This document shows positions 9,411-18,751 of a DNA stretch of 64,000 nt, piece after piece (position 1 is the stretch's first letter; each line of letters starts with the position of its first letter). The stretch is from Streptococcus infantis ATCC 700779 (GTDB lineage Bacteria > Bacillota > Bacilli > Lactobacillales > Streptococcaceae), in the NCBI RefSeq assembly GCF_000187465.1, contig NZ_GL732439.1, forward strand, positions 541,060 through 605,059. The letters are read 5' to 3'. The position numbers and the translations under genes are program-made. The notes under the pieces were generated by a model that saw nothing but the letters and a program-made list of their open reading frames with translations, ran no database searches and was not told the origin of the DNA.

Positions 9411-10724
9411 ATGCAATTTCCAGATGGATTTGTAAAAAAATACGAAACAATATTGGGAGATGAGGCAAGAGCTTTTCTTGCCTCTTTTGATGATGAGGCT
9501 GTTTCTGCTTTTCGTATCAACCCTTTAAAAGAAAGACAGCTTTCTTTTTCAGATGCTATCCCCAATACACCCTGGGGCTACTATGGCAAGGTTTCAGGGA
9601 AATCACCAGAACATGTAACTGGCTTGGTCTATTCACAAGAACCTGCCGCACAAATGGTCGCTCAAGTAGCCCAGCCAAAGCCAGGTATGAAGGTCTTGGA
9701 CTTGGCAGCGGCTCCCGGTGGGAAATCCACTCAACTGGCCTCCTATCTTGCAGGAGACGGTCTTCTTGTTTCAAATGAGATTTCAAGCAAACGGTCAAAG
9801 ATTTTAGTTGAAAATATGGAACGCTTTGGTGCGACTAATGTCGTTGTGACCAATGAATCAGCAGACCGTTTAGCCAAGGTTTTTAAAGGCTATTTTGACC
9901 TGATTGTTTTAGATGCTCCTTGCTCAGGAGAAGGGATGTTTCGTAAACAACCTGACGCTATGGATTATTGGAGTGTCGATTATCCTAGTCAGTGCGCTAG
10001 TTTACAACGTGAGATTTTATCAGATGCTATTACCATGCTGGCTGATGGTGGTCGACTAGTCTATTCAACCTGTACATGGGCGCCAGAAGAAAACGAAGAA
10101 ATCGTCCAATGGTTACTGGATAGCTATCATTTTGAATTGATTCCAGTCCAACACATCAATGGAATGGTACCTGGAATTGATTTACCTGAAACAGCTAGAA
10201 TGTACCCTCATCACTTTAAGGGAGAAGGTCAGTTCGTGGCCCATCTTCAGTTTAAAGGTCAAAACAAGGCTGGGAAGTTCAAACCTTCTAAATCCAACCT
10301 ATCTCGTGAACAGATTTCCTTATGGCAGGATTTTGAGAAAAAATATCTTAAAGAAAAACTGACCGGTGTCCTACAAGTTTTTGGAGACCAGCTTTATCTC
10401 TTGCCAGAAGTCCTACCCGATATAGGAAAACTCAAGATAGCTCGTAATGGTCTTCATCTTGGAACTTTTAAGAAAAAACGTTTTGAACCAAGTTTTGCTC
10501 TTGGCTTAGCTTTAAAACCAAGTCAGGTCAAGCAAGTCATTGAAATTCATCAAGAAGACTTTGTCAAATATGTGGCTGGTGAAACGGTCCAATTAGCTGA
10601 AACTCTTCCAAATGGTTGGTACCAAGTTTTGGTTGGTGGAAATGGTCTAGGTTTTGCAAAAGTAACCGGAAATACCTTGAAGAATTATTTTCCCAAGGGC
10701 TTGAGGTTTCAGGTGAAAAACTAG
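9411..10724 (+). CDS. rsmF: 16S rRNA (cytosine-C5)-methyltransferase, RsmF/RsmB type
   Basis: 437 residues. SAM-binding motif VLDLAAAPGGKSTQLA, the two catalytic cysteines in DAPCSGEGMFRK and YSTCTWAPEENE, and a C-terminal region of RsmF type (NGLHLGTFKKKRFEPSFALGLAL). It modifies 16S rRNA. It follows the phosphatase gene by 6 nt and is the last gene before the pst promoter. Confidence 0.93.
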   Translation: MQFPDGFVKKYETILGDEARAFLASFDDEAVSAFRINPLKERQLSFSDAIPNTPWGYYGKVSGKSPEHVTGLVYSQEPAAQMVAQVAQPKPGMKVLDLAAAPGGKSTQLASYLAGDGLLVSNEISSKRSKILVENMERFGATNVVVTNESADRLAKVFKGYFDLIVLDAPCSGEGMFRKQPDAMDYWSVDYPSQCASLQREILSDAITMLADGGRLVYSTCTWAPEENEEIVQWLLDSYHFELIPVQHINGMVPGIDLPETARMYPHHFKGEGQFVAHLQFKGQNKAGKFKPSKSNLSREQISLWQDFEKKYLKEKLTGVLQVFGDQLYLLPEVLPDIGKLKIARNGLHLGTFKKKRFEPSFALGLALKPSQVKQVIEIHQEDFVKYVAGETVQLAETLPNGWYQVLVGGNGLGFAKVTGNTLKNYFPKGLRFQVKN

Positions 10725-10750
10725 TCAAAAACAGTATTCTATGTTATAGT
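10722..10750 (+). promoter_or_regulatory. Likely promoter of the pst operon
   Basis: TAGTCA at 10722-10727 and TATAGT at 10745-10750 with 17-nt spacing, 84 nt before pstS. The weak -35 suits a gene needing an activator such as the pneumococcal PnpR type; no operator was recognised with certainty. Confidence 0.45.
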
Positions 10751-10833
10751 GGAAGTATGGATTTTCCCTGAAAACAATAGAAAATAAGGGCAAAAATTCA
10801 AGCTATTCATCATTATTTTCAAGGAGACAAATA

Positions 10834-11709
10834 GTGAAAAAATTTAAAAAACTCACCATCTTTCTTGCAACTCTTTTACTTGCTGGTTCGCTAGCAGGAT
10901 GTGCAAGTTGGATTGATCGTGGGGAGTCTATGACGGCTGTTGGTTCAACTGCCCTTCAACCTTTAGTCGAGGCGGCAGCAGATGAATTTGCGTCCGCACA
11001 CGTTGGTAAAACAGTCAATGTTCAAGGCGGTGGTTCAGGTACAGGTCTGTCTCAAGTCCAGTCTGGGGCGGTAGACGTCGGTAACTCGGATGTATTTGCC
11101 GAGGAAAAAGATGGTATCGATGCGTCCGCGCTAGTTGACCATAAGGTTGCTGTTGCTGGATTAGCTGTCATTATTAATAAAGAAGTAGATGTCGATAATC
11201 TTACGACAGACCAACTTCGCAAAATTTTTACAGGTGAAATTACCAACTGGAAGGAAGTCGGCGGTAAGGATTTAGCTATCTCTATTATCAACCGAGCTGC
11301 TAGCTCAGGTTCTCGTGCTACCTTTGACAGTGTGATTATGAATGGTCAGTCAGCGGTACAAAGTCAGGAGCAAGATTCAAACGGTATGGTGAAGTCCATT
11401 GTTTCTCAAACCCCTGGAGCTATTTCCTACCTTGCCTTTGCTTATGTTGATGATTCGGTTGGGACCATCAAGCTCAATGGTTATGAGCCAATTTCAGAAA
11501 ATGTTACAACGAATAATTGGCCTTTGTGGTCTTATGAACATATGTATACACTTGGCGAGCCAAATGAATTGGTTGCCGAATTCCTAAACTTTGTCCTTTC
11601 AGATGAAGCTCAGAATGGAATCGTAAAAGGAATGGGCTATATTTCTGTCAAGGAAATGAAGGTCGAAAAAGATGCTGCAGGTACTGTGACAGCGCTAGAA
11701 GGGAGCTAA
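10834..11709 (+). CDS. pstS: Phosphate ABC transporter substrate-binding lipoprotein
   Basis: 291 residues, GTG start with RBS AAGGAG. Signal peptide with lipobox LAGC (residues 20-23). Phosphate-binding loops are visible as [20 protein letters not shown] and [14 protein letters not shown]. It captures Pi outside the membrane for PstCAB. First gene of pstS-pstC-pstA-pstB-pstB-phoU. Confidence 0.96.
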   Translation: MKKFKKLTIFLATLLLAGSLAGCASWIDRGESMTAVGSTALQPLVEAAADEFASAHVGKTVNVQGGGSGTGLSQVQSGAVDVGNSDVFAEEKDGIDASALVDHKVAVAGLAVIINKEVDVDNLTTDQLRKIFTGEITNWKEVGGKDLAISIINRAASSGSRATFDSVIMNGQSAVQSQEQDSNGMVKSIVSQTPGAISYLAFAYVDDSVGTIKLNGYEPISENVTTNNWPLWSYEHMYTLGEPNELVAEFLNFVLSDEAQNGIVKGMGYISVKEMKVEKDAAGTVTALEGS

Positions 11710-11711
11710 TA

Positions 11712-12629
11712 ATGAATCAAGAAGAATTATCAAAAAAATTGCTCTCTCCTTCAAAAAACTCTCGTCTTGAGAAATTAGGAAAAGGGCTAACCTTTGCCTG
11801 CCTTTCTTTGATTGTTATCATTGTTGCTATGATTTTGATTTTCGTGGCTCAGAAAGGCTTATCGACCTTCTTTGTTAATGGTGTGAATATCTTTGATTTT
11901 CTTTTTGGTGCAACCTGGAATCCGTCAGGTAAACAATTTGGTGCCCTTCCAATGATTTTAGGTTCCTTTATTGTTACCATCCTGTCAGCTCTTATTGCAA
12001 CACCATTTGCCATTGGTGCAGCAGTCTTTATGACAGAAGTGTCTCCAAAAGGAGCTAAGATTTTGCAACCTGCTATTGAACTCTTAGTTGGGATTCCTTC
12101 AGTAGTATATGGATTTATCGGTTTGCAGGTCGTGGTACCATTTGTACGTACTGTCTTTGGTGGAACAGGTTTTGGTATTTTATCAGGGATTTTCGTTCTC
12201 TTTGTTATGATTTTGCCGACTGTAACCTTCATGACAACTGATAGCTTACGTGCAGTTCCTCGTCACTATCGTGAAGCTAGTTTAGCCATGGGAGCTACTC
12301 GTTGGCAAACTATCTGGCGTGTAACCTTGAAGGCTGCTCGTTCAGGTATTTTTACGGCTGTAGTCTTTGGTATGGCGCGTGCTTTCGGTGAAGCCCTTGC
12401 AATTCAGATGGTTGTTGGTAACTCAGCAGTTGTTCCAACTTCATTGACGACACCAGCAGCGACTCTCACATCTGTATTGACCATGGGAATTGGTAATACC
12501 GTTATGGGAACTGTTGATAATAATGTTCTTTGGTCACTGGCCTTAGTATTGCTCTTGATGAGTTTGGCCTTTAACAGTGTGATTAAATTGATTACGAAAG
12601 AAAGAGGAAAGAAAAACTATGCACGCTAA
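11712..12629 (+). CDS. pstC: Phosphate ABC transporter permease PstC
   Basis: 305 residues with about six transmembrane helices and the permease EAA loop (REASLAMGATRWQTIWRVTLKAA). The segment GIPSVVYGFIGLQVVVP is PstC-like. It forms the phosphate channel with PstA. It starts 2 nt after pstS and overlaps pstA by 11 nt. Confidence 0.95.
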   Translation: MNQEELSKKLLSPSKNSRLEKLGKGLTFACLSLIVIIVAMILIFVAQKGLSTFFVNGVNIFDFLFGATWNPSGKQFGALPMILGSFIVTILSALIATPFAIGAAVFMTEVSPKGAKILQPAIELLVGIPSVVYGFIGLQVVVPFVRTVFGGTGFGILSGIFVLFVMILPTVTFMTTDSLRAVPRHYREASLAMGATRWQTIWRVTLKAARSGIFTAVVFGMARAFGEALAIQMVVGNSAVVPTSLTTPAATLTSVLTMGIGNTVMGTVDNNVLWSLALVLLLMSLAFNSVIKLITKERGKKNYAR

Positions 12630-13503
12630 GAAATTAGATAAACTTGCAACAGCTGTCCTCTATACCATCGCAGGAATCATTGTAACCATTCTAGCTTCCT
12701 TGATTCTTTATATCTTGGTTCGAGGCTTGCCTCATGTTTCTTGGTCTTTCTTGACAGGAAAATCATCCTCTTATCAAGCAGGTGGTGGTATTGGAATCCA
12801 GCTTTATAATTCCTTTTTCCTTTTGGTGATTACCTTATTTATCTCTGTACCTCTATCAATGGGGGCTGGAATTTTCCTAGCAGAGTATGCTAAAAAAGGT
12901 CGTATTACCAATTTCGTTCGTACCTGTATTGAAATCTTGTCTTCTCTACCATCCGTAGTTGTGGGACTATTTGGTTACCTCATCTTTGTAGTCCAGTTCG
13001 AGTATGGATTTTCCATTATTTCTGGTGCCTTGGCTTTAACAGTCTTTAATCTTCCACAGATGACTCGTAATGTTGAGGATAGTTTGAAGCACGTTCACCA
13101 TACGCAACGTGAAGCAGGTTTGGCGCTTGGACTTTCTCGTTGGGAAACTGTCCTTCATGTCGTTATTCCTGAAGCCCTACCTGGTATCGTAACAGGTATT
13201 GTGCTTGCATCAGGTCGTATCTTTGGGGAAGCTGCAGCCCTTATCTATACGGCAGGTCAATCTGCACCAGCTCTTGACTGGTCTAACTGGAATGTTCTCA
13301 GCGTAAGTAGTCCAATCTCAATCTTCCGTCAAGCAGAAACCTTGGCTGTCCATATCTGGAAAGTCAACAGTGAAGGAACTATTCCTGATGGAACACTTGT
13401 TTCAGCAGGTTCTGCAGCGGTGCTCCTAATCTTTATCTTAATCTTTAACTTTGGAGCACGTAAACTCGGAAGCTATCTACATAAGAAATTAACCGCAGCC
13501 TAA
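12619..13503 (+). CDS. pstA: Phosphate ABC transporter permease PstA
   Basis: 294 residues, six predicted transmembrane helices, EAA loop REAGLALGLSRWETVLHVVIPEALPG, and the PstA-like LSSLPSVVVGLFGYLIFV segment. Partner of PstC in the Pi-specific transporter. Translationally coupled to pstC. Confidence 0.95.
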   Translation: MHAKKLDKLATAVLYTIAGIIVTILASLILYILVRGLPHVSWSFLTGKSSSYQAGGGIGIQLYNSFFLLVITLFISVPLSMGAGIFLAEYAKKGRITNFVRTCIEILSSLPSVVVGLFGYLIFVVQFEYGFSIISGALALTVFNLPQMTRNVEDSLKHVHHTQREAGLALGLSRWETVLHVVIPEALPGIVTGIVLASGRIFGEAAALIYTAGQSAPALDWSNWNVLSVSSPISIFRQAETLAVHIWKVNSEGTIPDGTLVSAGSAAVLLIFILIFNFGARKLGSYLHKKLTAA

Positions 13504-13513
13504 AGGAGAAGCC

Positions 13514-14317
13514 ATGTCAAAATATAATTGGGATGAAAGGCATATCATTACTTTTCCAGAAGAAAAAGTGGTCCTCTCTACTAAGGATTTACATGTTTAC
13601 TACGGTAAGAATGAATCCATCAAGGGCGTGGATATGCAATTCGAAAAAAATAAAATTACGGCCTTGATTGGACCGTCAGGTTCTGGGAAATCAACCTACC
13701 TACGCAGTCTCAATCGTATGAATGATACCATTGATATTGCAAAGGTTACAGGACAAATTCTCTATCAAGGAATTGACGTTAACCGTCCTGAGATCAATGT
13801 TTATGAAATGCGTAAACATATTGGAATGGTTTTTCAACGTCCAAACCCGTTTGCTAAATCAATCTACCGCAACATCACCTTTGCACACGAACGTGCAGGT
13901 GTTAAGGATAAGAAAGTCCTTGATGAAATTGTAGAAACCTCTCTTCGTCAGGCTGCCCTCTGGGACCAGGTCAAAGATGACCTTCACAAGTCTGCCTTAA
14001 CGCTTTCAGGTGGTCAGCAGCAACGTCTCTGTATCGCGCGTGCTATTTCTGTAAAACCAGACATCCTCTTAATGGATGAGCCGGCATCAGCCTTGGATCC
14101 AATTGCGACAGCTCAGCTTGAGGAAACTATGTTGGAGTTGAAGAAGGATTTTACCATCATCATCGTTACCCACAGTATGCAACAGGCTGCGCGTGCAAGT
14201 GACTACACTGGGTTTTTCTACTTAGGTGATTTAATTGAGTACGATAAAACGTCAAATATTTTCCAAAATGCCAAGCTACAGTCTACCAATGACTATGTAA
14301 CTGGGCACTTTGGTTAG
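13514..14317 (+). CDS. pstB1: Phosphate ABC transporter ATPase PstB (copy 1)
   Basis: 267 residues. Walker A GPSGSGKS, signature LSGGQQQR, Walker B DILLMDEPASALD and the H-loop IIIVTHSMQQAARA. It energises PstCA. Two tandem PstB genes are normal in mitis-group streptococci. RBS AAAGGAG. Confidence 0.96.
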   Translation: MSKYNWDERHIITFPEEKVVLSTKDLHVYYGKNESIKGVDMQFEKNKITALIGPSGSGKSTYLRSLNRMNDTIDIAKVTGQILYQGIDVNRPEINVYEMRKHIGMVFQRPNPFAKSIYRNITFAHERAGVKDKKVLDEIVETSLRQAALWDQVKDDLHKSALTLSGGQQQRLCIARAISVKPDILLMDEPASALDPIATAQLEETMLELKKDFTIIIVTHSMQQAARASDYTGFFYLGDLIEYDKTSNIFQNAKLQSTNDYVTGHFG

Positions 14318-14329
14318 AAAGGAAGCAGT

Positions 14330-15088
14330 ATGACAGAACCGATTTTACAGGTCAAAGACCTGTCTGTTTATTACAACAAAAAGAAAGCTTTGAATAGTGT
14401 TTCCTTATCTTTCCAACCCAAGGAAATTACAGCTCTTATAGGTCCATCAGGATCAGGAAAATCAACCCTGCTCAAGGCTATCAATCGTATGGGAGATTTA
14501 AATCCTGAAGTGACGACAACTGGATCAGTGGTTTATAATGGGCACAATATCTATAGTCCGCGTACCGATACGGTTGAATTACGTAAGGAAATCGGGATGG
14601 TTTTCCAACAACCCAATCCCTTCCCAATGTCTATCTACGAAAATGTTGTCTATGGACTGAGAATTAATGGAGAGAAAGACAAGCAAGTCTTGGACGAAGC
14701 TGTGGAGAAAGCTTTACAGCGTGCTTCAATCTGGGATGAGGTCAAGGATCGCTTGCATGATTCAGCTATTGGACTTTCAGGTGGACAGCAACAACGTGTC
14801 TGTGTAGCCCGTGTTTTGGCGACTAGTCCAAAGATTATCCTCTTGGATGAGCCGACCTCAGCCTTAGACCCTATCTCGGCTGGAAAAATCGAAGAAACCC
14901 TATATAGTCTTAAGGACAAGTACACCATGCTATTGGTTACTCGTTCCATGCAGCAAGCATCTCGAATCTCTGATAAAACAGGCTTTTTCCTCAATGGAGA
15001 TTTGATTGAATTTAACGATACCAAGGAAATGTTCCTCTATCCACAACATAAGGAAACAGAAGATTACATTTCAGGTAAATTTGGATAA
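14330..15088 (+). CDS. pstB2: Phosphate ABC transporter ATPase PstB (copy 2)
   Basis: 252 residues. Walker [10 protein letters not shown], signature LSGGQQQR, Walker [13 protein letters not shown]. The switch region reads [12 protein letters not shown], so the usual H-loop His (VTHSMQQ, as in copy 1) is Arg here. This suggests the two paralogues may work as a heterodimer with one weakened site; that is inference. Confidence 0.95.
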   Translation: MTEPILQVKDLSVYYNKKKALNSVSLSFQPKEITALIGPSGSGKSTLLKAINRMGDLNPEVTTTGSVVYNGHNIYSPRTDTVELRKEIGMVFQQPNPFPMSIYENVVYGLRINGEKDKQVLDEAVEKALQRASIWDEVKDRLHDSAIGLSGGQQQRVCVARVLATSPKIILLDEPTSALDPISAGKIEETLYSLKDKYTMLLVTRSMQQASRISDKTGFFLNGDLIEFNDTKEMFLYPQHKETEDYISGKFG

Positions 15089-15098
15089 GGAGAAAAAG

Positions 15099-15752
15099 AT
15101 GTTACGATCTCAATTTGAAGAAGATTTAGAGAAATTGCATAACCAATTCTACGCTATGGGACAAGAAGTTCTTTCCCAAATTAATCGAACTGTACGTGCT
15201 TTTGTCACTCATGACCGTGACTTGGCTAAAGAAGTCATCGAGCAAGACGCAGAAGTCAATGAATACGAATTGAAACTTGAAAAGAAATCATTTGAAATCA
15301 TTGCCCTTCAACAACCAGTATCACAAGACTTACGTACAGTTCTAACAGTTCTAAAGGCTGTTTCAGACTTGGAACGTATGGGTGACCACGCAGTATCCAT
15401 TGCTGAGGCAACCATTCGTATGAAGGGGGAACAACGTATCCAAGCTGTCGAAGAAGAAATCAAAAAAATGGGACGTGATGTTAAAGATTTCGTAGAAACA
15501 ACCCTTGAACTTTACCTAAACGGATCAGTTGATAAGGCCTATGAAGTTGCAACCATGGATGAAAAAATCAACCATTACTTTGAAAATATTCGAGATTTGG
15601 CAACTGAAGAAATCAGAAAGAATCCAGATGCTATCGTCACAGGTCGTGATTACTTCCAAGTGATTTCATACTTGGAGCGCATCGGTGACTATGCAAAAAA
15701 TATCTGTGAATGGGTTGTTTACTTTGAAACAGGTAAGATTGTAGAATTGTAA
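15099..15752 (+). CDS. phoU: Phosphate transport regulator PhoU
   Basis: 217 residues starting MLRSQFEEDLEKLHNQF. It is all-helical with two repeated PhoU domains, each with the metal-cluster pattern (SDLERMGDHAVSIAE and ISYLERIGDYAKNICEW). It signals Pst status to the phosphate two-component system. An upstream in-frame start at 15006 lies inside pstB2; the ATG at 15099 has RBS AAGGAG. Confidence 0.95.
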   Translation: MLRSQFEEDLEKLHNQFYAMGQEVLSQINRTVRAFVTHDRDLAKEVIEQDAEVNEYELKLEKKSFEIIALQQPVSQDLRTVLTVLKAVSDLERMGDHAVSIAEATIRMKGEQRIQAVEEEIKKMGRDVKDFVETTLELYLNGSVDKAYEVATMDEKINHYFENIRDLATEEIRKNPDAIVTGRDYFQVISYLERIGDYAKNICEWVVYFETGKIVEL

Positions 15753-15778
15753 AATATTTAGAAGATAAAAATTATTGT

Positions 15779-15810
15779 GAAAGCTTACTTTTTAATATAG
15801 TAAGCTTTCA
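15779..15810 (+). terminator. Hairpin terminator after phoU
   Basis: GAAAGCTTACT / AGTAAGCTTTC inverted repeat with an AT loop. The T-tract is short, so efficiency is uncertain. Confidence 0.6.
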
Positions 15811-15841
15811 TTGTATCGATAGTTTACTTTGTCAGAGGTGA

Positions 15842-16312
15842 ATGATGAACTATATACAGAGTATAAGAAAAAAAGTTGGAAAAGATAAAATTATTTTAAA
15901 TTTTACTTGTGGAATTTTAAGTCAATCAGGGAAAATATTATTACAAAAACGAGCAGATAAAGGAACTTGGGGTTTACCAGGTGGTGCTATTGAATTAGGT
16001 GAATCGGCTGTAGGAGCATTAGTGCGAGAGTTTTATGAAGAAACTGGAGTGAAAGTAACAGTGAAAAAACTCTTAAATGTTTATACAAAATATTCAGATA
16101 GTTATCCAAATGGTGATGAGGCACAAGTTATTACAATGTTGTATTTAGTTACATCTGAAACTTCAATCTCTACAAATGTTTTTACGAGTGACGAAACTTT
16201 AGAATTAGGGGTGTTTGATCACAGGGACATGCAAAATATCACAATTGTAAACCAGCAACATCAAGATATGATAAATGATTTTTTTGAAAATTGTTTCCCA
16301 ATAGATAGATAA
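15842..16312 (+). CDS. Nudix hydrolase
   Basis: 156 residues. Nudix box GGAIELGESAVGALVREFYEETGV around residues 57-80 has all the expected Gly, Glu, Arg and Glu-Glu positions. It probably hydrolyses a nucleotide-diphosphate derivative; the substrate cannot be read from sequence. The coding region is more AT-rich than its neighbours, a sign of possible recent acquisition. The RBS (CAGAGGTGA) is adjacent to ATG-ATG at 15842. Confidence 0.9.
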   Translation: MMNYIQSIRKKVGKDKIILNFTCGILSQSGKILLQKRADKGTWGLPGGAIELGESAVGALVREFYEETGVKVTVKKLLNVYTKYSDSYPNGDEAQVITMLYLVTSETSISTNVFTSDETLELGVFDHRDMQNITIVNQQHQDMINDFFENCFPIDR

Positions 16313-16370
16313 ACCAATCATTGAATTTGTATTTTTTATAAATATATTTTATTGAAAATGCAAGAAAATG

Positions 16371-16399
16371 TTGACAATTATTTTTAAATAAGTTATAAT
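16371..16399 (+). promoter_or_regulatory. Consensus promoter of the amino-acid binding lipoprotein gene
   Basis: TTGACA at 16371-16376 and TATAAT at 16394-16399, spaced 17 nt: a perfect sigma-70-type promoter 31 nt before the start codon. Confidence 0.88.
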
Positions 16400-16430
16400 T
16401 ATACAAATTTGATAGAGAGGTTGTTTATTT

Positions 16431-17246
16431 ATGAAATTAAAAAAATGGATATTTGTCTTATGTAGTTTTCTTGCAAGTTTCTTTTTAGTTGCTTGCCAAT
16501 CGTCTAGCTCAAGCTCACAGTCTGCAGTAGAGGCAATCAAACAAAAAGGTAAATTAGTGGTCGCAACTAGCCCAGACTATGCACCATTTGAGTTTCAAGC
16601 ACTTGTGGATGGCAAGAACCAAGTCGTAGGTGCTGATATTGATATGGCACAAGCTATCGCTGATGAACTTGGAGTGAAATTGGAAGTTTCCAGTATGAGT
16701 TTTGACAATGTCTTGACCAGTCTTCAAACAGGGAAAGCAGATTTGGCCATTGCGGGAATCAGTGCAACTGAAGAAAGAAAAGAAGTCTTTGATTTCTCAA
16801 TCCCTTACTATGAAAACAAGATTAGCTTCCTAATCAGAAAAACTGATCTTGAAAAATACAAAGATTTAGATTCTCTAGCAAGTGCAAATATTGCAGCTCA
16901 AAAAGGAACTGTCCCTGAATCTATGGTTAAAGAGCAACTTCCTAAAGCGCAGTTGACTTCATTGACAAATATGGGTGAAGCTGTTAATGAGCTTCAATCA
17001 GGTAAGGTTGATGCTGTTCATATGGACGAGCCAGTAGCCCTCAGCTATGCAACAAAAAATGCTGACTTGGCTGTCGCAACAGTAAGCTTAACTATGAAAG
17101 AAGGCGAAGAAAATGCAGTTGCTATCAAGAAAGGCAACTCAGATTTGAAGGAAGTAGTTGATAAAGTTATTCAAAAACTGAAAGATGACGGTACTTATCA
17201 AGCATATCTTGAAAAAGCTGCCAAGCTAACAGAAGTAGAGCAATAA
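16431..17246 (+). CDS. Amino-acid ABC transporter substrate-binding lipoprotein
   Basis: 271 residues. Signal peptide with lipobox LVAC (C at residue 22) followed by a poly-Ser linker. The SBP family 3 fold is recognised by VATSPDYAPFEF, GADIDMAQAIADELG and ISATEERKEVFDFSIPYYE. It probably binds a polar or basic amino acid. No permease or ATPase is adjacent, so it must use components encoded elsewhere. Confidence 0.93.
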   Translation: MKLKKWIFVLCSFLASFFLVACQSSSSSSQSAVEAIKQKGKLVVATSPDYAPFEFQALVDGKNQVVGADIDMAQAIADELGVKLEVSSMSFDNVLTSLQTGKADLAIAGISATEERKEVFDFSIPYYENKISFLIRKTDLEKYKDLDSLASANIAAQKGTVPESMVKEQLPKAQLTSLTNMGEAVNELQSGKVDAVHMDEPVALSYATKNADLAVATVSLTMKEGEENAVAIKKGNSDLKEVVDKVIQKLKDDGTYQAYLEKAAKLTEVEQ

Positions 17247-17255
17247 AAAATAACA

Positions 17256-17283
17256 GAGGCTGGGACAAAAGTCCTAGCCTCTC
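17256..17283 (+). terminator. Hairpin (GAGGCTGGGAC type) after the binding-protein gene
   Basis: GAGGCTGGGAC-AAAA-GTCCTAGCCTC stem-loop, a motif common downstream of streptococcal genes. It has no clear T-tail, so it may act as part of a larger repeat. Confidence 0.6.
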
Positions 17284-17430
17284 AATTGTCATTGGATTAT
17301 CAAGCAAGACGCAGTGGTTGAGTGGGCTCTACTACGCTGATTTCATCAGCTTTTACAGCCTTACTCAACTGTGCGGAGGTGGGACGACGAAATCGAATTC
17401 TAACGAATTACCGATTTCTGTCCCACTCTC
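17284..17430. repeat. Streptococcal intergenic repeat with a long hairpin
   Basis: The sequence type (GTGGGACGACGAAATCGAATTC ending in GTCCCACTC, with CAAGCAAGACGCAGTGGTTGAG next to it) is familiar from many mitis-group intergenic regions. The GTGGGAC (17379-17385) / GTCCCAC (17420-17426) arms, with GAAATCG / CGATTTC inside, form a strong hairpin. The right part lies inside the 3' end of the MocR gene. Confidence 0.6.
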
Positions 17431-18693
17431 TGTTTTTAAGTAATTTAATGTTGTTTCAAGATTTTCTAAAGGAACCTTAGCAAATTGATAAGGGCAGGTC
17501 TCAATGTAGGACGATTCGAAAAAGTCTAGATTTAAAGAGCTATGTTTGAGGCTTGCAATCTTAGGATAGTTCCTGAGATCAAGCAAAAGTCCATCATGGA
17601 GAGGATAGTTTGGTAGGGAAAGGGGATAAGATTTTAATAGCTTATGAATGAAGTCTTGACTTTTCTCTTGCAGTGCCAATCTTGCTACTCTATTTTTTTC
17701 AAAAAGTTGACTATCAATATAGAGTGATAAAGCCTTTTGCATAATGAGGTTGTTATCATAGTCCAGAATGTTTTTATAAGAGACAAAAGCATCTTTCATA
17801 ACATTTGGGAGTATGAGAGCAGTGATTCGAAGTGCTGGGAAAATACTTGTAGAAAAAGACTTGATGTAGATGACCAAATCATTTTGGTCCAAATAATGAA
17901 AGGTTTGTCCCATTTTAGGATCTAGATCCCCCAGATAATCATCTTCAACGATATAAATTTGATATTTGGCTGCTAGATCAAGGATGGCACGTTTCTCCTC
18001 TTCAGAATATGAATGACCCAGAGGATAGTGGAATCGAGGAATGGTGTAGAAAAATTTAATGTTACCACTTTTAAAATGTTTCTCAAGTTCTTTCAGGTCA
18101 ATGCCATCCACCCGACGTTCAATGGTTTGATAGGGAAGATTTTGAGCCAGAAGAAGTTGGTTCATTCGGTGATAGGTTGGTTGTTCGACCAGTATTTCTT
18201 GGCTCTTACCTGGAAAGTCAATTTGAGAAAGAATAAACAGTGCTTGCTGGGTTCCAGTTGTCATGACTAATTGATCGGGTTTACTATAGATAGCTTGGTC
18301 AAACAGTAGTTGCTGAACAGACTTTCGTAATTCTTCTAAACCCTCTTGGTGTTCATAGTAGTTGTAGAGATAATTTTCTCGACCAATCAAGCTTTCATTG
18401 ACACAAAGACGAAAATCATCATAGGCAGCAGCATGTTCGTCATTGACCGAGATAACGAGGTCTTCGTGGCTAGCTTGTTGTTCTAAAACATAATAGCCAC
18501 TTTGAGGTTTGGAGTAAATGTATTTCTCGTATCGGAGTTCCAAAAGTGCACGCTGCACAGTATCTTTACTACAGTGGAAGTCTTGACTGAGTTTTCGGAT
18601 AGAAGGTAGACGACTTCCTGTTTGAAGTTTTCCTGATTCAATCTCTTCTTTTAGATAGTGAACAACTTGTTCGTACTTACTTTCTTGCTTCAT
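17365..18693 (-). CDS. MocR/PdxR-type GntR regulator with aminotransferase-like domain, PLP lysine missing
   Basis: 442 residues. The N-terminal GntR winged helix covers about residues 5-72 (SRLPSIRKLSQDFHCSKDTV). The C-terminal fold-type-I aminotransferase domain is recognised by VEDDYLGDL at 249-257. The segment that normally reads SFSK (PLP Schiff-base Lys) is SFST (Thr282, codon 17848-17850), so covalent PLP binding should be impossible. The last 21 residues are encoded by the intergenic repeat hairpin, so the gene has run on into it. Target genes unknown. Confidence 0.88.
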   Translation of the reverse strand: MKQESKYEQVVHYLKEEIESGKLQTGSRLPSIRKLSQDFHCSKDTVQRALLELRYEKYIYSKPQSGYYVLEQQASHEDLVISVNDEHAAAYDDFRLCVNESLIGRENYLYNYYEHQEGLEELRKSVQQLLFDQAIYSKPDQLVMTTGTQQALFILSQIDFPGKSQEILVEQPTYHRMNQLLLAQNLPYQTIERRVDGIDLKELEKHFKSGNIKFFYTIPRFHYPLGHSYSEEEKRAILDLAAKYQIYIVEDDYLGDLDPKMGQTFHYLDQNDLVIYIKSFSTSIFPALRITALILPNVMKDAFVSYKNILDYDNNLIMQKALSLYIDSQLFEKNRVARLALQEKSQDFIHKLLKSYPLSLPNYPLHDGLLLDLRNYPKIASLKHSSLNLDFFESSYIETCPYQFAKVPLENLETTLNYLKTESGTEIGNSLEFDFVVPPPHS

Positions 18694-18751
18694 TCCAGAC
18701 CTCTCTTGATTTTGTTACATTGTACCCTTTTTTTAGTTGTTTGGCAATGTT

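Noticed and set aside
17247..17364. A small RNA gene in the repeat after the binding-protein gene
   Set aside because: The hairpins match common streptococcal intergenic repeats and there is no promoter ahead of them.
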